From positions 620,001 to 684,000 of the forward strand of contig UBZT01000009.1 of assembly GCA_900470155.1 (NCBI GenBank): a stretch of DNA of 64,000 nt. The letters run 5' to 3'. Below are positions 9,446-17,654 of this stretch, piece after piece. The stretch comes from Hyphomicrobiales bacterium (GTDB lineage Bacteria; Pseudomonadota; Alphaproteobacteria; Rhizobiales; Rhizobiaceae). Made by a program: the position numbers and the translations under genes. Under the pieces are notes generated by a model. It had not been told where the DNA came from and made no database searches. It saw only the letters and a list, made by a program, of their open reading frames with translations. Each line of letters opens with the position of its first letter. The stretch's first letter is position 1.

Positions 9446-10357
9446 ATGACTGACACGCTGCTTTACCAAGCCCTGCTCGACGCCGCCCTGCGTCAGGTCG
9501 CGAACCGTCCTGGCCCAAGCCCCTCTGGCCAAACCGAAACGACCGTCCCTGGCTTGTGCATCGTGCATGCGACCGCGCCGAGCGGTCTCGACTGTGCCGT
9601 TTCGCGACCGCTCGTGTGCCTCGTTTTGCAAGGCCGCAAGCAAGTGACGATGGGAACCCAAATCTTCGCCTTCGGCGCCGGCGACTCGTTGCTGATCACC
9701 ACGGACGTGCCGACAGTGAGCCAGATCACCGGAGCCAGTGCCGAAGAACCGTATGTCTCCATCGTCGTAGAGCTCGATCTTGCAGTGATTGCCGAGCTAT
9801 CGGTGGAGATGCGCCAAGTGCCCGTCTCCGCGCCGCCCGTCCGCGTCGATCCGACCGAAACCGATGTGGCCGATGCGGCGCTACGGCTGATGCGCCTGCT
9901 CGACCGTCCCACGTCCATGCCCGTACTCCTGCCGCAAATAGTGCGCGAGTTCCATTATTGGCTCCTGTCCGGGCGCCATGGCGCCGAGATCCGCCGTCTC
10001 GGCTGGCCCGACAGCCACAGTCAGAGGGTGGCACGTACGGTGGCCCTGTTGCGGGCCGAATATGCCAGGCCCTTGCGCATCCAACAGTTGGCGGCAACGG
10101 CGGGCATGAGCCCGTCATCCTTCCACCATCACTTTCGCGCAGTCACCTCGCTGTCGCCTCTGCAGTTCCAGAAGCAAATGCGCCTGATCGAGGCGCGTCG
10201 CCTGATGATGTCGGAAGGCATGACCGCGAGCAGTGCCGCATTTGCTGTCGGTTACGAGAGCGTGTCGCAGTTCAATCGGGAATACAGCCGCATGTTCGGA
10301 ATGCCGCCGGCACGTGACGCCGAGACGGTGCGGCGACAGACCAAGGCGACCGCATGA
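9446..10357 (+). CDS. AraC family transcriptional regulator
   Basis: 303 residues. The N-terminal cupin-like AraC_N domain (VLQGRKQVTMG, GASAEEPYVSIVVELD) is followed by two helix-turn-helix motifs at ~205-290 (LRIQQLAATAGMSPSSFHHHF and ASSAAFAVGYESVSQFNREY). It probably controls the divergent SDR gene. A paralogue of the same subfamily lies at 32402-33313 and shares the ASAEEPY signature. Effector unknown. Confidence 0.92.
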   Translation: MTDTLLYQALLDAALRQVANRPGPSPSGQTETTVPGLCIVHATAPSGLDCAVSRPLVCLVLQGRKQVTMGTQIFAFGAGDSLLITTDVPTVSQITGASAEEPYVSIVVELDLAVIAELSVEMRQVPVSAPPVRVDPTETDVADAALRLMRLLDRPTSMPVLLPQIVREFHYWLLSGRHGAEIRRLGWPDSHSQRVARTVALLRAEYARPLRIQQLAATAGMSPSSFHHHFRAVTSLSPLQFQKQMRLIEARRLMMSEGMTASSAAFAVGYESVSQFNREYSRMFGMPPARDAETVRRQTKATA

Positions 10358-10441
10358 GGCGAGGCACGCGGGCAGCGGCTTATTCAAATTGACAAAATGA
10401 TTTCTGGGCTGCGCGCCCTTCTCATCGGCCATGACAGCAAA

Positions 10442-10483
10442 TCCGGAGGATCTGGACAAGTCTGCTTGTTCAGATCCTCCGGA
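10442..10483. terminator. Long hairpin beside the putA remnant
   Basis: A 19-bp stem (13 perfect pairs TCCGGAGGATCTG/CAGATCCTCCGGA, then six more with one G-T) closes on a 4-nt loop. It sits 10 bases past the putA remnant's stop and after the AraC gene. A TTTTT follows on the plus strand 7 nt away. Probably the original putA terminator, possibly bidirectional. Confidence 0.6.
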
Positions 10484-10492
10484 CGCCGATTT

Positions 10493-10813
10493 TTAGCCTT
10501 CTTCGATTGCGATCAGGCTGGCATTGCCGCCAGCAGCGGCCGTATTGACCGAAATCACCTGCTCGACGGCAAAGCGCAGCAGATAGGCGGGGCCGCCTGC
10601 CTTGAAGCCGGTCCCCGACATGCCGGAACCACCGAACGGCTGAGTGCCGACGACCGCACCGATCATGTTGCGGTTGATGTAGACATTGCCGCTCAACGGA
10701 ATGGTGCCGGCGTAGCGAACCTTCTGGCTTCGCTTCATTTCGCCGATATGGCCTTCCAGCATCGTTTTCTGCTTCTCGTCGATGACAGGACCGATGTCGG
10801 TGGTGATCTGTGC
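10493..10813 (-). pseudogene. putA: putA remnant (C-terminal P5C dehydrogenase fragment)
   Basis: Only ~105 residues of the >1000-residue bifunctional proline dehydrogenase/P5C dehydrogenase remain. The frame begins inside the ALDH domain ([12 protein letters not shown]) and ends with the natural C-terminus ([33 protein letters not shown]). Between KVRYAGT and GNVYINRN about 110 residues that PutA normally carries there, including the EVFGPVLHV region, are missing. So there are at least two deletions: an internal in-frame one and a 5' one at ~10810. The catalytic Cys and the whole N-terminus are absent, so it cannot be functional. Confidence 0.85.
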
Positions 10814-11162
10814 CGAACGCGTGCGCCGCCTCACCCGCGACGGCTACATTATCGGATACATGGCCGTGCTGTCGCCGCAAAAACTGGGGCGCAACCTGCT
10901 GGTATTCATCGAGGTGAAACTGGACCGCACGACGGCGGACGTCTTCGATACGTTTGCTGCCGCGGTCAAACGCTCCGATGATGTCATGGAATGCCACATG
11001 GTTGCCGGCGGCTTCGACTACCCCGTCAAAGCCCGCGTTGCCGGCATGGAAGCCTATCGGCAATTCCTCTCGGAGGTGATTCTCCCGCTGCCCGGGGTCC
11101 GCGAGACCCATACCTATGCGGTCATGGAAGAAGTGAAAGCCGGATCAGCTCTGCCCGTGTAA
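10809..11162 (+). pseudogene. putR: putR remnant (Lrp/AsnC-type regulator, 5' truncated)
   Basis: The frame from [21 protein letters not shown] onward is the C-terminal three quarters of an Lrp-type regulator: the end of the DNA-binding helix-turn-helix, then the ligand-sensing domain (FIEVKLDRTTADVF, VMECHMVAGGFDYPVKARV, LPGVRETHTYAVMEE). The first ~30-40 residues, including most of the HTH, are missing. Its 5' break coincides with the 5' break of the putA remnant. PutR is normally divergent from putA in rhizobia, so one deletion removed the shared promoter region and both 5' ends. Confidence 0.82.
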
Positions 11163-11318
11163 AACCTAAGGAAACAGAGTTCTGCCAATTCAACCGGCAG
11201 CGGTGAGGAATTAGTCATATTAATGGCAATACCACCCCAAAAAGTGCTAGCTTTTCGGCAAGACTGATATATTTGTGGGATAACTTACGAATAGATATCA
11301 ACTTTCGAAAATATCAAA

Positions 11319-12035
11319 ATGCTGCCAGAACGACAGATGCTCTTGGGTGACGAAATCGGGAGCTGTCAGAGCCGTGCCGAGCTCATGCAGCGTTGGATCC
11401 GGGCCGCCGGCGAGTACGAACTTGACCACGTCACGATCACCAATGCCCCGACGTTCCAGGACAAGCTCCTCGGCAATCTCGTCCACGAAAGCACCATCCC
11501 GTCGGAGTTTGTCCGCGAATTCGACCGGAAGGGCTATCTCAAGTTTTGTCCGCTGACGTCGCATGTCTCGCGGACCATCATGCACAAGACCTGGACGATC
11601 GGATCGGACGGCAAGTCGCCGGATTTCGACTGTCCGCCGGACATGGCCGAACTGATGTATCGCTACGGCCTGCTTATGGGTGTGATGTTCCAGACCACCT
11701 CGATCGATGGCAGCCGCCAGATGGTTCGTTACGACGGACGCCGCGGGCCGCTCACGCAGTCGGAACTGAACGAACTGTCGATGATCAGCATCCAGGCATT
11801 CGATGTCTTCGACCGCCTGCGCCGCACCGCCAGCACCACCAATGTTCTCTCCGCGCGCGAGCTGGAAGTGGTCCGCTGGACCGCCCAGGGAAAGACGTCG
11901 CTGGAGATTGGCCAGATCCTGTCGCTGTCGGATCACACGGTCAATGCCTACATGACGAATGCCATCCGCAAGCTCGACTGTGTCAACCGTACTCAATTGG
12001 TCGCCAAGGCAATTCGCATGAAGATCATCAGCTAA
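11319..12035 (+). CDS. LuxR-family transcriptional regulator
   Basis: 238 residues. The C-terminal ~65 residues are a clear LuxR helix-turn-helix (LSARELEVVRWTAQGKTSLEIG, HTVNAYMTNAIRKLDCVNRTQLVAKAI). The N-terminal ~165 residues have the size of an autoinducer-binding domain, but the conserved Trp/Tyr/Asp pocket residues are not obvious. It may be a solo or ligand-free member, like several LuxR-type regulators in rhizobia. The start at 11319 has no strong ribosome site; an ATG six codons later is possible. The upstream 150 bp are AT-rich. No luxI-type synthase gene is nearby. Confidence 0.85.
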   Translation: MLPERQMLLGDEIGSCQSRAELMQRWIRAAGEYELDHVTITNAPTFQDKLLGNLVHESTIPSEFVREFDRKGYLKFCPLTSHVSRTIMHKTWTIGSDGKSPDFDCPPDMAELMYRYGLLMGVMFQTTSIDGSRQMVRYDGRRGPLTQSELNELSMISIQAFDVFDRLRRTASTTNVLSARELEVVRWTAQGKTSLEIGQILSLSDHTVNAYMTNAIRKLDCVNRTQLVAKAIRMKIIS

Positions 12036-12061
12036 CACGCAGCAAAACCACCAGAAACGGA

Positions 12062-12095
12062 AAAGGCCCGGAATTGCGACCGGGCCTTTCGTCTT
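12062..12095 (+). terminator. Terminator after the LuxR gene
   Basis: AAAGGCCCGG pairs perfectly with CCGGGCCTTT (12080-12089) across an 8-nt loop, followed by CGTCTTTTT. The A-run on the other side makes it usable from the minus strand too, where the five-gene operon ends at 12116. Confidence 0.88.
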
Positions 12096-12115
12096 TTTGC
12101 CGAACGCTCGACCGT

Positions 12116-13225
12116 TTACCGGTCGAGAATGGCGCGGATTTCGACCATGTTCGAGCGTACCCGCAGGATGTAGAAGCCCATGGTTGCCAGATGGGTCGGC
12201 ATGATCCAGCCATCCTCGCGGCCATTGGAAATGATCGCCGGCTGGATCCTGAGTGATGCCTGAAGCTGGCGTTCCATCTCGGCCCATACGGTGCCCAGAT
12301 TGCGCTCGCGGATGACATTGCCGAAATCGGCACGCGCAGCCTGCAGAAGCGCATTTTGCGCGTAGAGCTGGCCAAAGGCGAACCAGAAGCGGTCATCGGC
12401 GCGGGTGTCGAACCAACCGGCATTGAACTCCTCCGAACGGCGGCGCAGGATGTCGGACGTGTTGCCGAGATCGCTCGCCATGCCGTCCAGAAGCTGCAGC
12501 AGGTTGTCGGCGCGGGCGTCGAACACCGCTTCGCAGTTTTCGAGCGACGCATTGAACCGGCGGAAGCTCTGCACCGCGGCCCGGTAATAGCTTGGTGTCG
12601 GGGTCTTGAAGCCGAACGGATCGGTGCCGAAATACCAGGTGCTTTCGTCGAACTGGATGTTGCCGCGTGCATCCTGCAGATCGCTGTTGATGCCCGATGT
12701 TCCGCGCACGCGACCGAGATTGTCGGCAAGCTGGATGGCAGTGCGACGGACCACCTGGTTGACACCGCGCTGGAAGGACGCCTTGTTGTCGAAGAACGGC
12801 GTATTGTCCCAGTCGACGCCAAACAGTCCTGTCTTGTAGAGCAGCGTCGAGGAAATCCAGACATTCTGGTTGACGTTCATGTCGGTCAGATCGGCCGCGA
12901 TCGTCACAAGCGACGAATTCTGGCAACGGTTCGGCTGGTCGGGCAGCGCCACACCCGCGGCAACGGTGCGCTCTTCGAGCTTGTAGGCCTGAACGAAACC
13001 GGGATCGAAGCCGTACCAGACCTGCGTGCGCCAGATCAGAAGTCCGTAGAACACGACAAACAACAGAACGACCAGAAGTACCGGCCCCCGGATCAGCCAG
13101 CTACGACGTTGGTACCAGCCATGTGCTGCCATAAACGGCCACAGGATACCGGCAACCCCGATGCCGATACCGCGACCGATGGCGGCAAAGACGCGCTGGA
13201 AAAACGCGATGATCGGATCAAGCAT
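12116..13225 (-). CDS. DUF2333-like inner-membrane protein
   Basis: 369 residues, last gene of the operon starting at 18743. An amphipathic N-terminus is followed by one strong transmembrane helix at ~45-66 (GPVLLVVLLFVVFYGLLIW). The long remainder (NQNVWISSTLLYKTGLFGVDWDNTP, WYFGTDPFGFKTPTPSYYR, GRVRGTSGINSDLQDARGNI) is then expected in the periplasm. I recognise it as the DUF2333 family, which has no known function. Its start overlaps the end of the preceding gene by 8 bp, indicating translational coupling. It would be the membrane anchor or periplasmic arm of the system. Confidence 0.82.
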   Translation of the reverse strand: MLDPIIAFFQRVFAAIGRGIGIGVAGILWPFMAAHGWYQRRSWLIRGPVLLVVLLFVVFYGLLIWRTQVWYGFDPGFVQAYKLEERTVAAGVALPDQPNRCQNSSLVTIAADLTDMNVNQNVWISSTLLYKTGLFGVDWDNTPFFDNKASFQRGVNQVVRRTAIQLADNLGRVRGTSGINSDLQDARGNIQFDESTWYFGTDPFGFKTPTPSYYRAAVQSFRRFNASLENCEAVFDARADNLLQLLDGMASDLGNTSDILRRRSEEFNAGWFDTRADDRFWFAFGQLYAQNALLQAARADFGNVIRERNLGTVWAEMERQLQASLRIQPAIISNGREDGWIMPTHLATMGFYILRVRSNMVEIRAILDR

Positions 13226-14516
13226 TGTTGTCGTCTCCTATGCCATAAAGGCGTTTTCGAAAGGCGGCCTTGTCCCGCAGATAGGTTTCCGTCAGCCGGG
13301 ATACAACGTAATCGCGCAAGCTCTCGGAAAAACCATCATAGGCCTCGTAGAAGCCCTGCTTGTCAAAGACAAACCGCGACACGAAATCAGCCGGGGTCAG
13401 GCGGGAAATCAGCCGATTGGTCAGCCATTGGTCGGCATGGGTGGGATCGGCACGCACCAGCCAGAGCCGATGCTCGGGTGCGACATCGGCCATGCGCAGA
13501 TTGCCGCTCTTGGCCAGATTTCTCAAGGCCTCCTGCAGGAACGGATAAACCCCGTCTTCAGCAACCGCACGGGCATTGCGGTGCAGGAACGTCTGCAACC
13601 ATACGGCATCGACACGGGCAAGATCCGGCACCGGTGATTGACGTGCGGCAACGGCAAGCACCGCCATCTCTGCCCGATGTGCCAGAAGCCCGGATGTCTC
13701 CACCCAGCTTGCCCGCGGCAGCTCGATACGTCCGGTCTTGGCCAGAAAATCGAAAATCTGCGCCGTGTCGCTGGTCGGGATATAGCTCACCTGCCACGGC
13801 CGCGACCGGCGAAAGCCCGGCGCCGAAGGTTCACAGATCACGGTTGTGATCTTGTCGTCGACAAAGACGAAGACACCGCCGAAATGATTGGCCCAGAAGG
13901 CGTCGTGGCGAAAGATCACCTTGTCCGGCACCAGCACATTCTGGCGGATGTCGCCGGTCTGCTTGGCAAGATCCACCATGCGGCTAAGCATCGCGTCATC
14001 ACGCCAGGCATCGTTGCTCGTGGTCAGCTGGTCGCACAGCTGGCGCAACTCGCCGGCCTTGCCGAGCAGATCTTCCGCCGACATCACCCGAAAGCGCACC
14101 TCGTTGATCGACAGCAGGTCTTCGAGCGTGCGCACCTCCGCAACACTGTCTTCGATCTCGCCATAGATCGCATCGCGGATCGTCACCGCATTGATCGCCT
14201 TGGCATTGGCCGCATAGAACTCGTGCATCAGGCCGGCGGTATTGGAAAAGCTGGTATGCACCACCGGCAGGCTGTCCTGCTCCGGCGTCATGATGATGAA
14301 CCGCCGATTGACCTTGCCCGGATCGAGATAGTCGGGATCATTGAGTTCGGCGGCGACCTGCGGCGAAAACCCGGTGATGTCGATATCGAATTCGCCGAGT
14401 TTGGTTTCCGGCAACCCGAAGCCGGAAAGCGCCTTGTTGTAGCGCGCAATCAGATGCGGCTCGGCAATCGGCAGCAGGCGACCATAGATCAGTTCAGCTT
14501 CGAGAAGGCGGTTCAT
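13218..14516 (-). CDS. DUF6638-like protein of unknown function
   Basis: 432 residues, no signal peptide and no transmembrane segment, so cytosolic. Contains NRRFIIMTPEQDSLPVVHTSFSNTAGLMHEFY and VFVFVDDKITTVICEPSAPGF. I associate it with DUF6638, but no enzymatic motif is visible. The start overlaps the stop of the AAA+ gene by ATGA, and the stop overlaps the DUF2333 start by 8 bp. That tight packing argues that it acts in a complex with the ATPase. Confidence 0.75.
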   Translation of the reverse strand: MNRLLEAELIYGRLLPIAEPHLIARYNKALSGFGLPETKLGEFDIDITGFSPQVAAELNDPDYLDPGKVNRRFIIMTPEQDSLPVVHTSFSNTAGLMHEFYAANAKAINAVTIRDAIYGEIEDSVAEVRTLEDLLSINEVRFRVMSAEDLLGKAGELRQLCDQLTTSNDAWRDDAMLSRMVDLAKQTGDIRQNVLVPDKVIFRHDAFWANHFGGVFVFVDDKITTVICEPSAPGFRRSRPWQVSYIPTSDTAQIFDFLAKTGRIELPRASWVETSGLLAHRAEMAVLAVAARQSPVPDLARVDAVWLQTFLHRNARAVAEDGVYPFLQEALRNLAKSGNLRMADVAPEHRLWLVRADPTHADQWLTNRLISRLTPADFVSRFVFDKQGFYEAYDGFSESLRDYVVSRLTETYLRDKAAFRKRLYGIGDDNNA

Positions 14517-16432
14517 GTATCCCAGCGCCCTTCCCGCTTCATCCGCTCGATTTCCCCGATCGCCCGCTCGCGCTGCCGCTCCCGCCGCACGATCTCGCTG
14601 ACCGCTGCCTCGTCCGACTTGTCGGCGTAGCGGAACTCGCTGTCGGCGTAGCGGTTGATCTCCTGCAGGATCATTTCCATGGTGACGGGACCACGCAATG
14701 CGGCGATCATCGCTTTCTTTTCGTCATAGGGCTTGTGCATGAACACCTCCGGCGTGGCGAACCAGTCATCCGGCAGGTCGACATCCATCGCCCGCATCTT
14801 CACAGCGTCCGTGATGTTCTTGATCGCCCGGCCGGTGAAACGCGGTTCGGCCAGCTTGATCTCGTGCAGATAGGCGCCGACATCGGCAAGCGTCGTGATC
14901 CGGCCATGCGCCTTCTCGTAACGCTCCCAAACGGCGACCAGCCCGTCTTCCTTCGGCCGGTCGTGTTCGCCATACGAACGCGACACCGCCTTGGTAATTT
15001 CCTGGCCGGCGAACAGCGCGTGCTCGCCGAGCGCGATGTCATGGTTCTTGCCGATCAGCAGGGAGAAGATGTCGATATAGTCTTCGCGCGACTGCGGCCC
15101 GTCGACCAGCCAGCGGGCGCCGGCTCGCTGGCGTAGCGCGTCATCGACATTTTCCGGATAGTTGGAGAACATGCCGAAGGTGGAATTTCCGCGCACCACC
15201 GTCGAGGCACCGGCGAAGCTCTCCATCAACACCGCCGTGACCTCGTGCTGGCCGGACGATGCCCGGTCATCCGAGCGCTTGGCGGTCACCTGATCGACAT
15301 CATCGACCGTGCCGAAACCGATGACGCGCGGGTTCAGCACATTGTTGACGAAGCTCTTGGCATTCTGACCGGACTTGCCCTGATAGGACGAGATCTGGTC
15401 GACGCCGAAATTCTCGTAGTGAAAGGCGTAACCCGCCACCTGGCAATAGTCGTTCAGGAGCCCCGCCAGCATCTGGATCAGGATCGTCTTGCCGGTGCCC
15501 GGCATGCCGTCGCCAATGAAGGTGAAGAGGAAGCCACCGAGCTCGACGAACGGGTTCATCTGCCGGTCGAAATCATAGGCCATCAGCATCTTGGCCAGCT
15601 TCAGCGCCTGGTATTTCGCGATGTGGTTGCCGATGATCTCGTCTGGCTTCTTGAAGGTCATCGACAGGGGCTTGGATTTGGCGCTCGGCGTGGCATCGAA
15701 GCCATCGAGCGTGAAATCGTCCTGATCGACTCGGATATGGCTGTTTTCGAACACGCCGAGATGGGCGAAGCGCGCCTTGCGCGACAGGAGGCCGGCGAGC
15801 GCCACTTCGGCAAAAGCGCGGCATCGCCCGATGACGGTCGCATCGTCACCCGCACCGGTCAGCGCGACATCGAGACCGGCGACCATGCTTTTCAGGCCAT
15901 CTTGCGCCGTATCGAAGAGAAATTCCGGTTCGCGGATCCCCTCCAGCTGTTCCCCCTCACCGACCACGGTCGACAAGAGATAGGCTGCGAAGGCAAAGGC
16001 CGCAACATAGGCAGAAGAACCGAGCAGCGCCTTGAAACGCGCGGCTTCCTCGCCCTGCAGCGGCGACGTCAGATTGCGGGCCTGCAGGCCTTCCAGCTCC
16101 GTCTGCCGGGCAAAGACATCGGCAATCGCCAGCGCGATCTGCGCGCCGCGCCGCACTCGGTAGAGCACGGTGTGCCGGGCCGGCGTCAGGAGCGGATCAT
16201 TCCCCCCGCTTGCCTGGATTGTCTTGATCAGTTCGATCTCTCGGGTCTTGCGGACCGAACCGGTTGAAACGGTCGAGACGAAACGCCGACCCGTGCCGGC
16301 AATGGGCGCACCGGACCCGCCTTCGCCGGCATCCAGAACGATGATGCGGGTGATCAGACCCTGCGCCACCACCTGATATTTGGCGATATCGGCTTCATGC
16401 AGCGTCGTCAGTCCAGCGTTCAATTCGCTCAT
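14513..16432 (-). CDS. AAA+ ATPase of the five-gene operon
   Basis: 639 residues. An N-terminal ~280-residue mostly helical region precedes one AAA+ module: Walker A GMPGTGKT at 309-316, Walker B-like VIGFGTVDDVD at ~370-380, sensor-1 Asn in MFSNYPENVDDALRQRAGARW (N424) and arginine-finger candidates R435-R440. The Walker B carries DDVD rather than the usual DE pair. It reads like a remodelling ATPase, not a protease or helicase. It is followed at once by the DUF6638-like gene (ATGA overlap) and preceded by an unknown gene with a 3-bp gap. The target is probably one of the operon partners. Confidence 0.88.
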   Translation of the reverse strand: MSELNAGLTTLHEADIAKYQVVAQGLITRIIVLDAGEGGSGAPIAGTGRRFVSTVSTGSVRKTREIELIKTIQASGGNDPLLTPARHTVLYRVRRGAQIALAIADVFARQTELEGLQARNLTSPLQGEEAARFKALLGSSAYVAAFAFAAYLLSTVVGEGEQLEGIREPEFLFDTAQDGLKSMVAGLDVALTGAGDDATVIGRCRAFAEVALAGLLSRKARFAHLGVFENSHIRVDQDDFTLDGFDATPSAKSKPLSMTFKKPDEIIGNHIAKYQALKLAKMLMAYDFDRQMNPFVELGGFLFTFIGDGMPGTGKTILIQMLAGLLNDYCQVAGYAFHYENFGVDQISSYQGKSGQNAKSFVNNVLNPRVIGFGTVDDVDQVTAKRSDDRASSGQHEVTAVLMESFAGASTVVRGNSTFGMFSNYPENVDDALRQRAGARWLVDGPQSREDYIDIFSLLIGKNHDIALGEHALFAGQEITKAVSRSYGEHDRPKEDGLVAVWERYEKAHGRITTLADVGAYLHEIKLAEPRFTGRAIKNITDAVKMRAMDVDLPDDWFATPEVFMHKPYDEKKAMIAALRGPVTMEMILQEINRYADSEFRYADKSDEAAVSEIVRRERQRERAIGEIERMKREGRWDT

Positions 16433-16435
16433 CGG

Positions 16436-17587
16436 TCAGACCTCGCTCACAATCTGGTTGCCAGAAATCACATGCACCTTGAAATTGCCGAAAATCGTCT
16501 TCGCCTCGCCAGACGCATAGAGCGCCTGATAGGCGTCATGCGGCACAAGCACGTGCTTTTCATAGGACGAAACCCCCATGCGCGCCGCTTCCAGGTCATG
16601 GGTTTCGATATGGAATTCCTGAACAGCGGGCGTGGAGGAAAAGAAGCCCTTCTGGGCCGGTTGTTCGCGCTTCGAAAACACTTCCTGCACCGTCCAGGTC
16701 ATCACCCAGGCGTTTTCCGGCTTGCGTACCCTGGACAGGATCTCGTTCACCCGCCCGGCATTCTCGGTGATGCCGGCGGAATAAAATGGACCCAGCACGA
16801 TGCGCCGCACCGACTTCGGATGCAGCGTCGGGAAATCCCTGTCCATATTGGTGGCAATGGTGGCCGGCGTCAGCGAATAGGAGGAATTCCTGGCGACAAA
16901 GTCATCGAACAGCCGTGCCAGCTCCGGATTAAGCAACCCACCGACCGGCAGCGGAATGTCCATATCGCTGTTCAACCCGCCCTCGTCGGTCACCAGCAGC
17001 TTGACGACATTGTCGGACGAATCCTCGATCGTCGCCACATAGACCATGGGCAAGGTACTGGTGCCATCGAAAGCCGCCCAGGTGACCAGATAGCTCGGCC
17101 TGCGACTTGTCGGATTGACGGTCACGCCGATCGTCTCCGGCAGGATCAGGGGTGAAAAAATCTCCCCCTTGCCGATCTGCTCCAGATAAAGACGCTCGGC
17201 AATCTGTGTCTGGAGAGCCGAGGGAAATTCCTTCTGGCGCAGAATGAAATCGACCATCTCTTCGCGCAGCGAGCGCGCAGCCGGAATGGTCGCAAGTCGC
17301 TTGGCGGCGCCGGCCCGGTCGTTTTCCAGTTCCAGCACATTCTGGAAAACCGGAAAGCCGCTTTCGCCTCGTGACACACGGAATTGTTCGGTAAAACCGA
17401 TGCGGTTCTGCCAGCAGGCAAACGAATTGCGCAGGCGGTCAATGTAAGGCAGCAGGACCGACGCTGAAGGGCCGTTGTCGGCCAGCCGGGCGTCCGGATT
17501 GCCAAAATGGATATCCAGGCCGCCAAGCGCTGCCGCCATGGTGGAGAAATACTGCGCAACCGCCGTGTTGTTCGCCACGTCGTTCAT
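16436..17587 (-). CDS. Unrecognised cytosolic protein in AAA+ operon
   Basis: 383 residues with no signal peptide, transmembrane helix or known catalytic motif that I can see. The N-terminal half is helical (FGNPDARLADNG, RLRNSFACWQNRIGFTEQF). The C-terminal half is likely beta-rich (RRPSYLVTWAAFDG, VYVATIEDSSDNVVKLLVTD, SVRRIVLGPFYSAG, WVMTWTVQEVFSKREQPAQ). It ends 3 bp before the AAA+ start, so the two are cotranscribed. I do not recognise the family. Conservation with the ATPase would be the main clue to function. Confidence 0.75.
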   Translation of the reverse strand: MNDVANNTAVAQYFSTMAAALGGLDIHFGNPDARLADNGPSASVLLPYIDRLRNSFACWQNRIGFTEQFRVSRGESGFPVFQNVLELENDRAGAAKRLATIPAARSLREEMVDFILRQKEFPSALQTQIAERLYLEQIGKGEIFSPLILPETIGVTVNPTSRRPSYLVTWAAFDGTSTLPMVYVATIEDSSDNVVKLLVTDEGGLNSDMDIPLPVGGLLNPELARLFDDFVARNSSYSLTPATIATNMDRDFPTLHPKSVRRIVLGPFYSAGITENAGRVNEILSRVRKPENAWVMTWTVQEVFSKREQPAQKGFFSSTPAVQEFHIETHDLEAARMGVSSYEKHVLVPHDAYQALYASGEAKTIFGNFKVHVISGNQIVSEV

Positions 17588-17654
17588 CCACGCGCCTCAG
17601 GCATTGCTCCGAAGCACGCCCGCCCGCAGGTACAAGAGACCCAAACCGCAGGCA

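Noticed and set aside
11319..12035. Quorum-sensing LuxR/LuxI pair
   Set aside because: No synthase gene is nearby and the ligand-pocket residues are not clear, so only a LuxR-family regulator is claimed.
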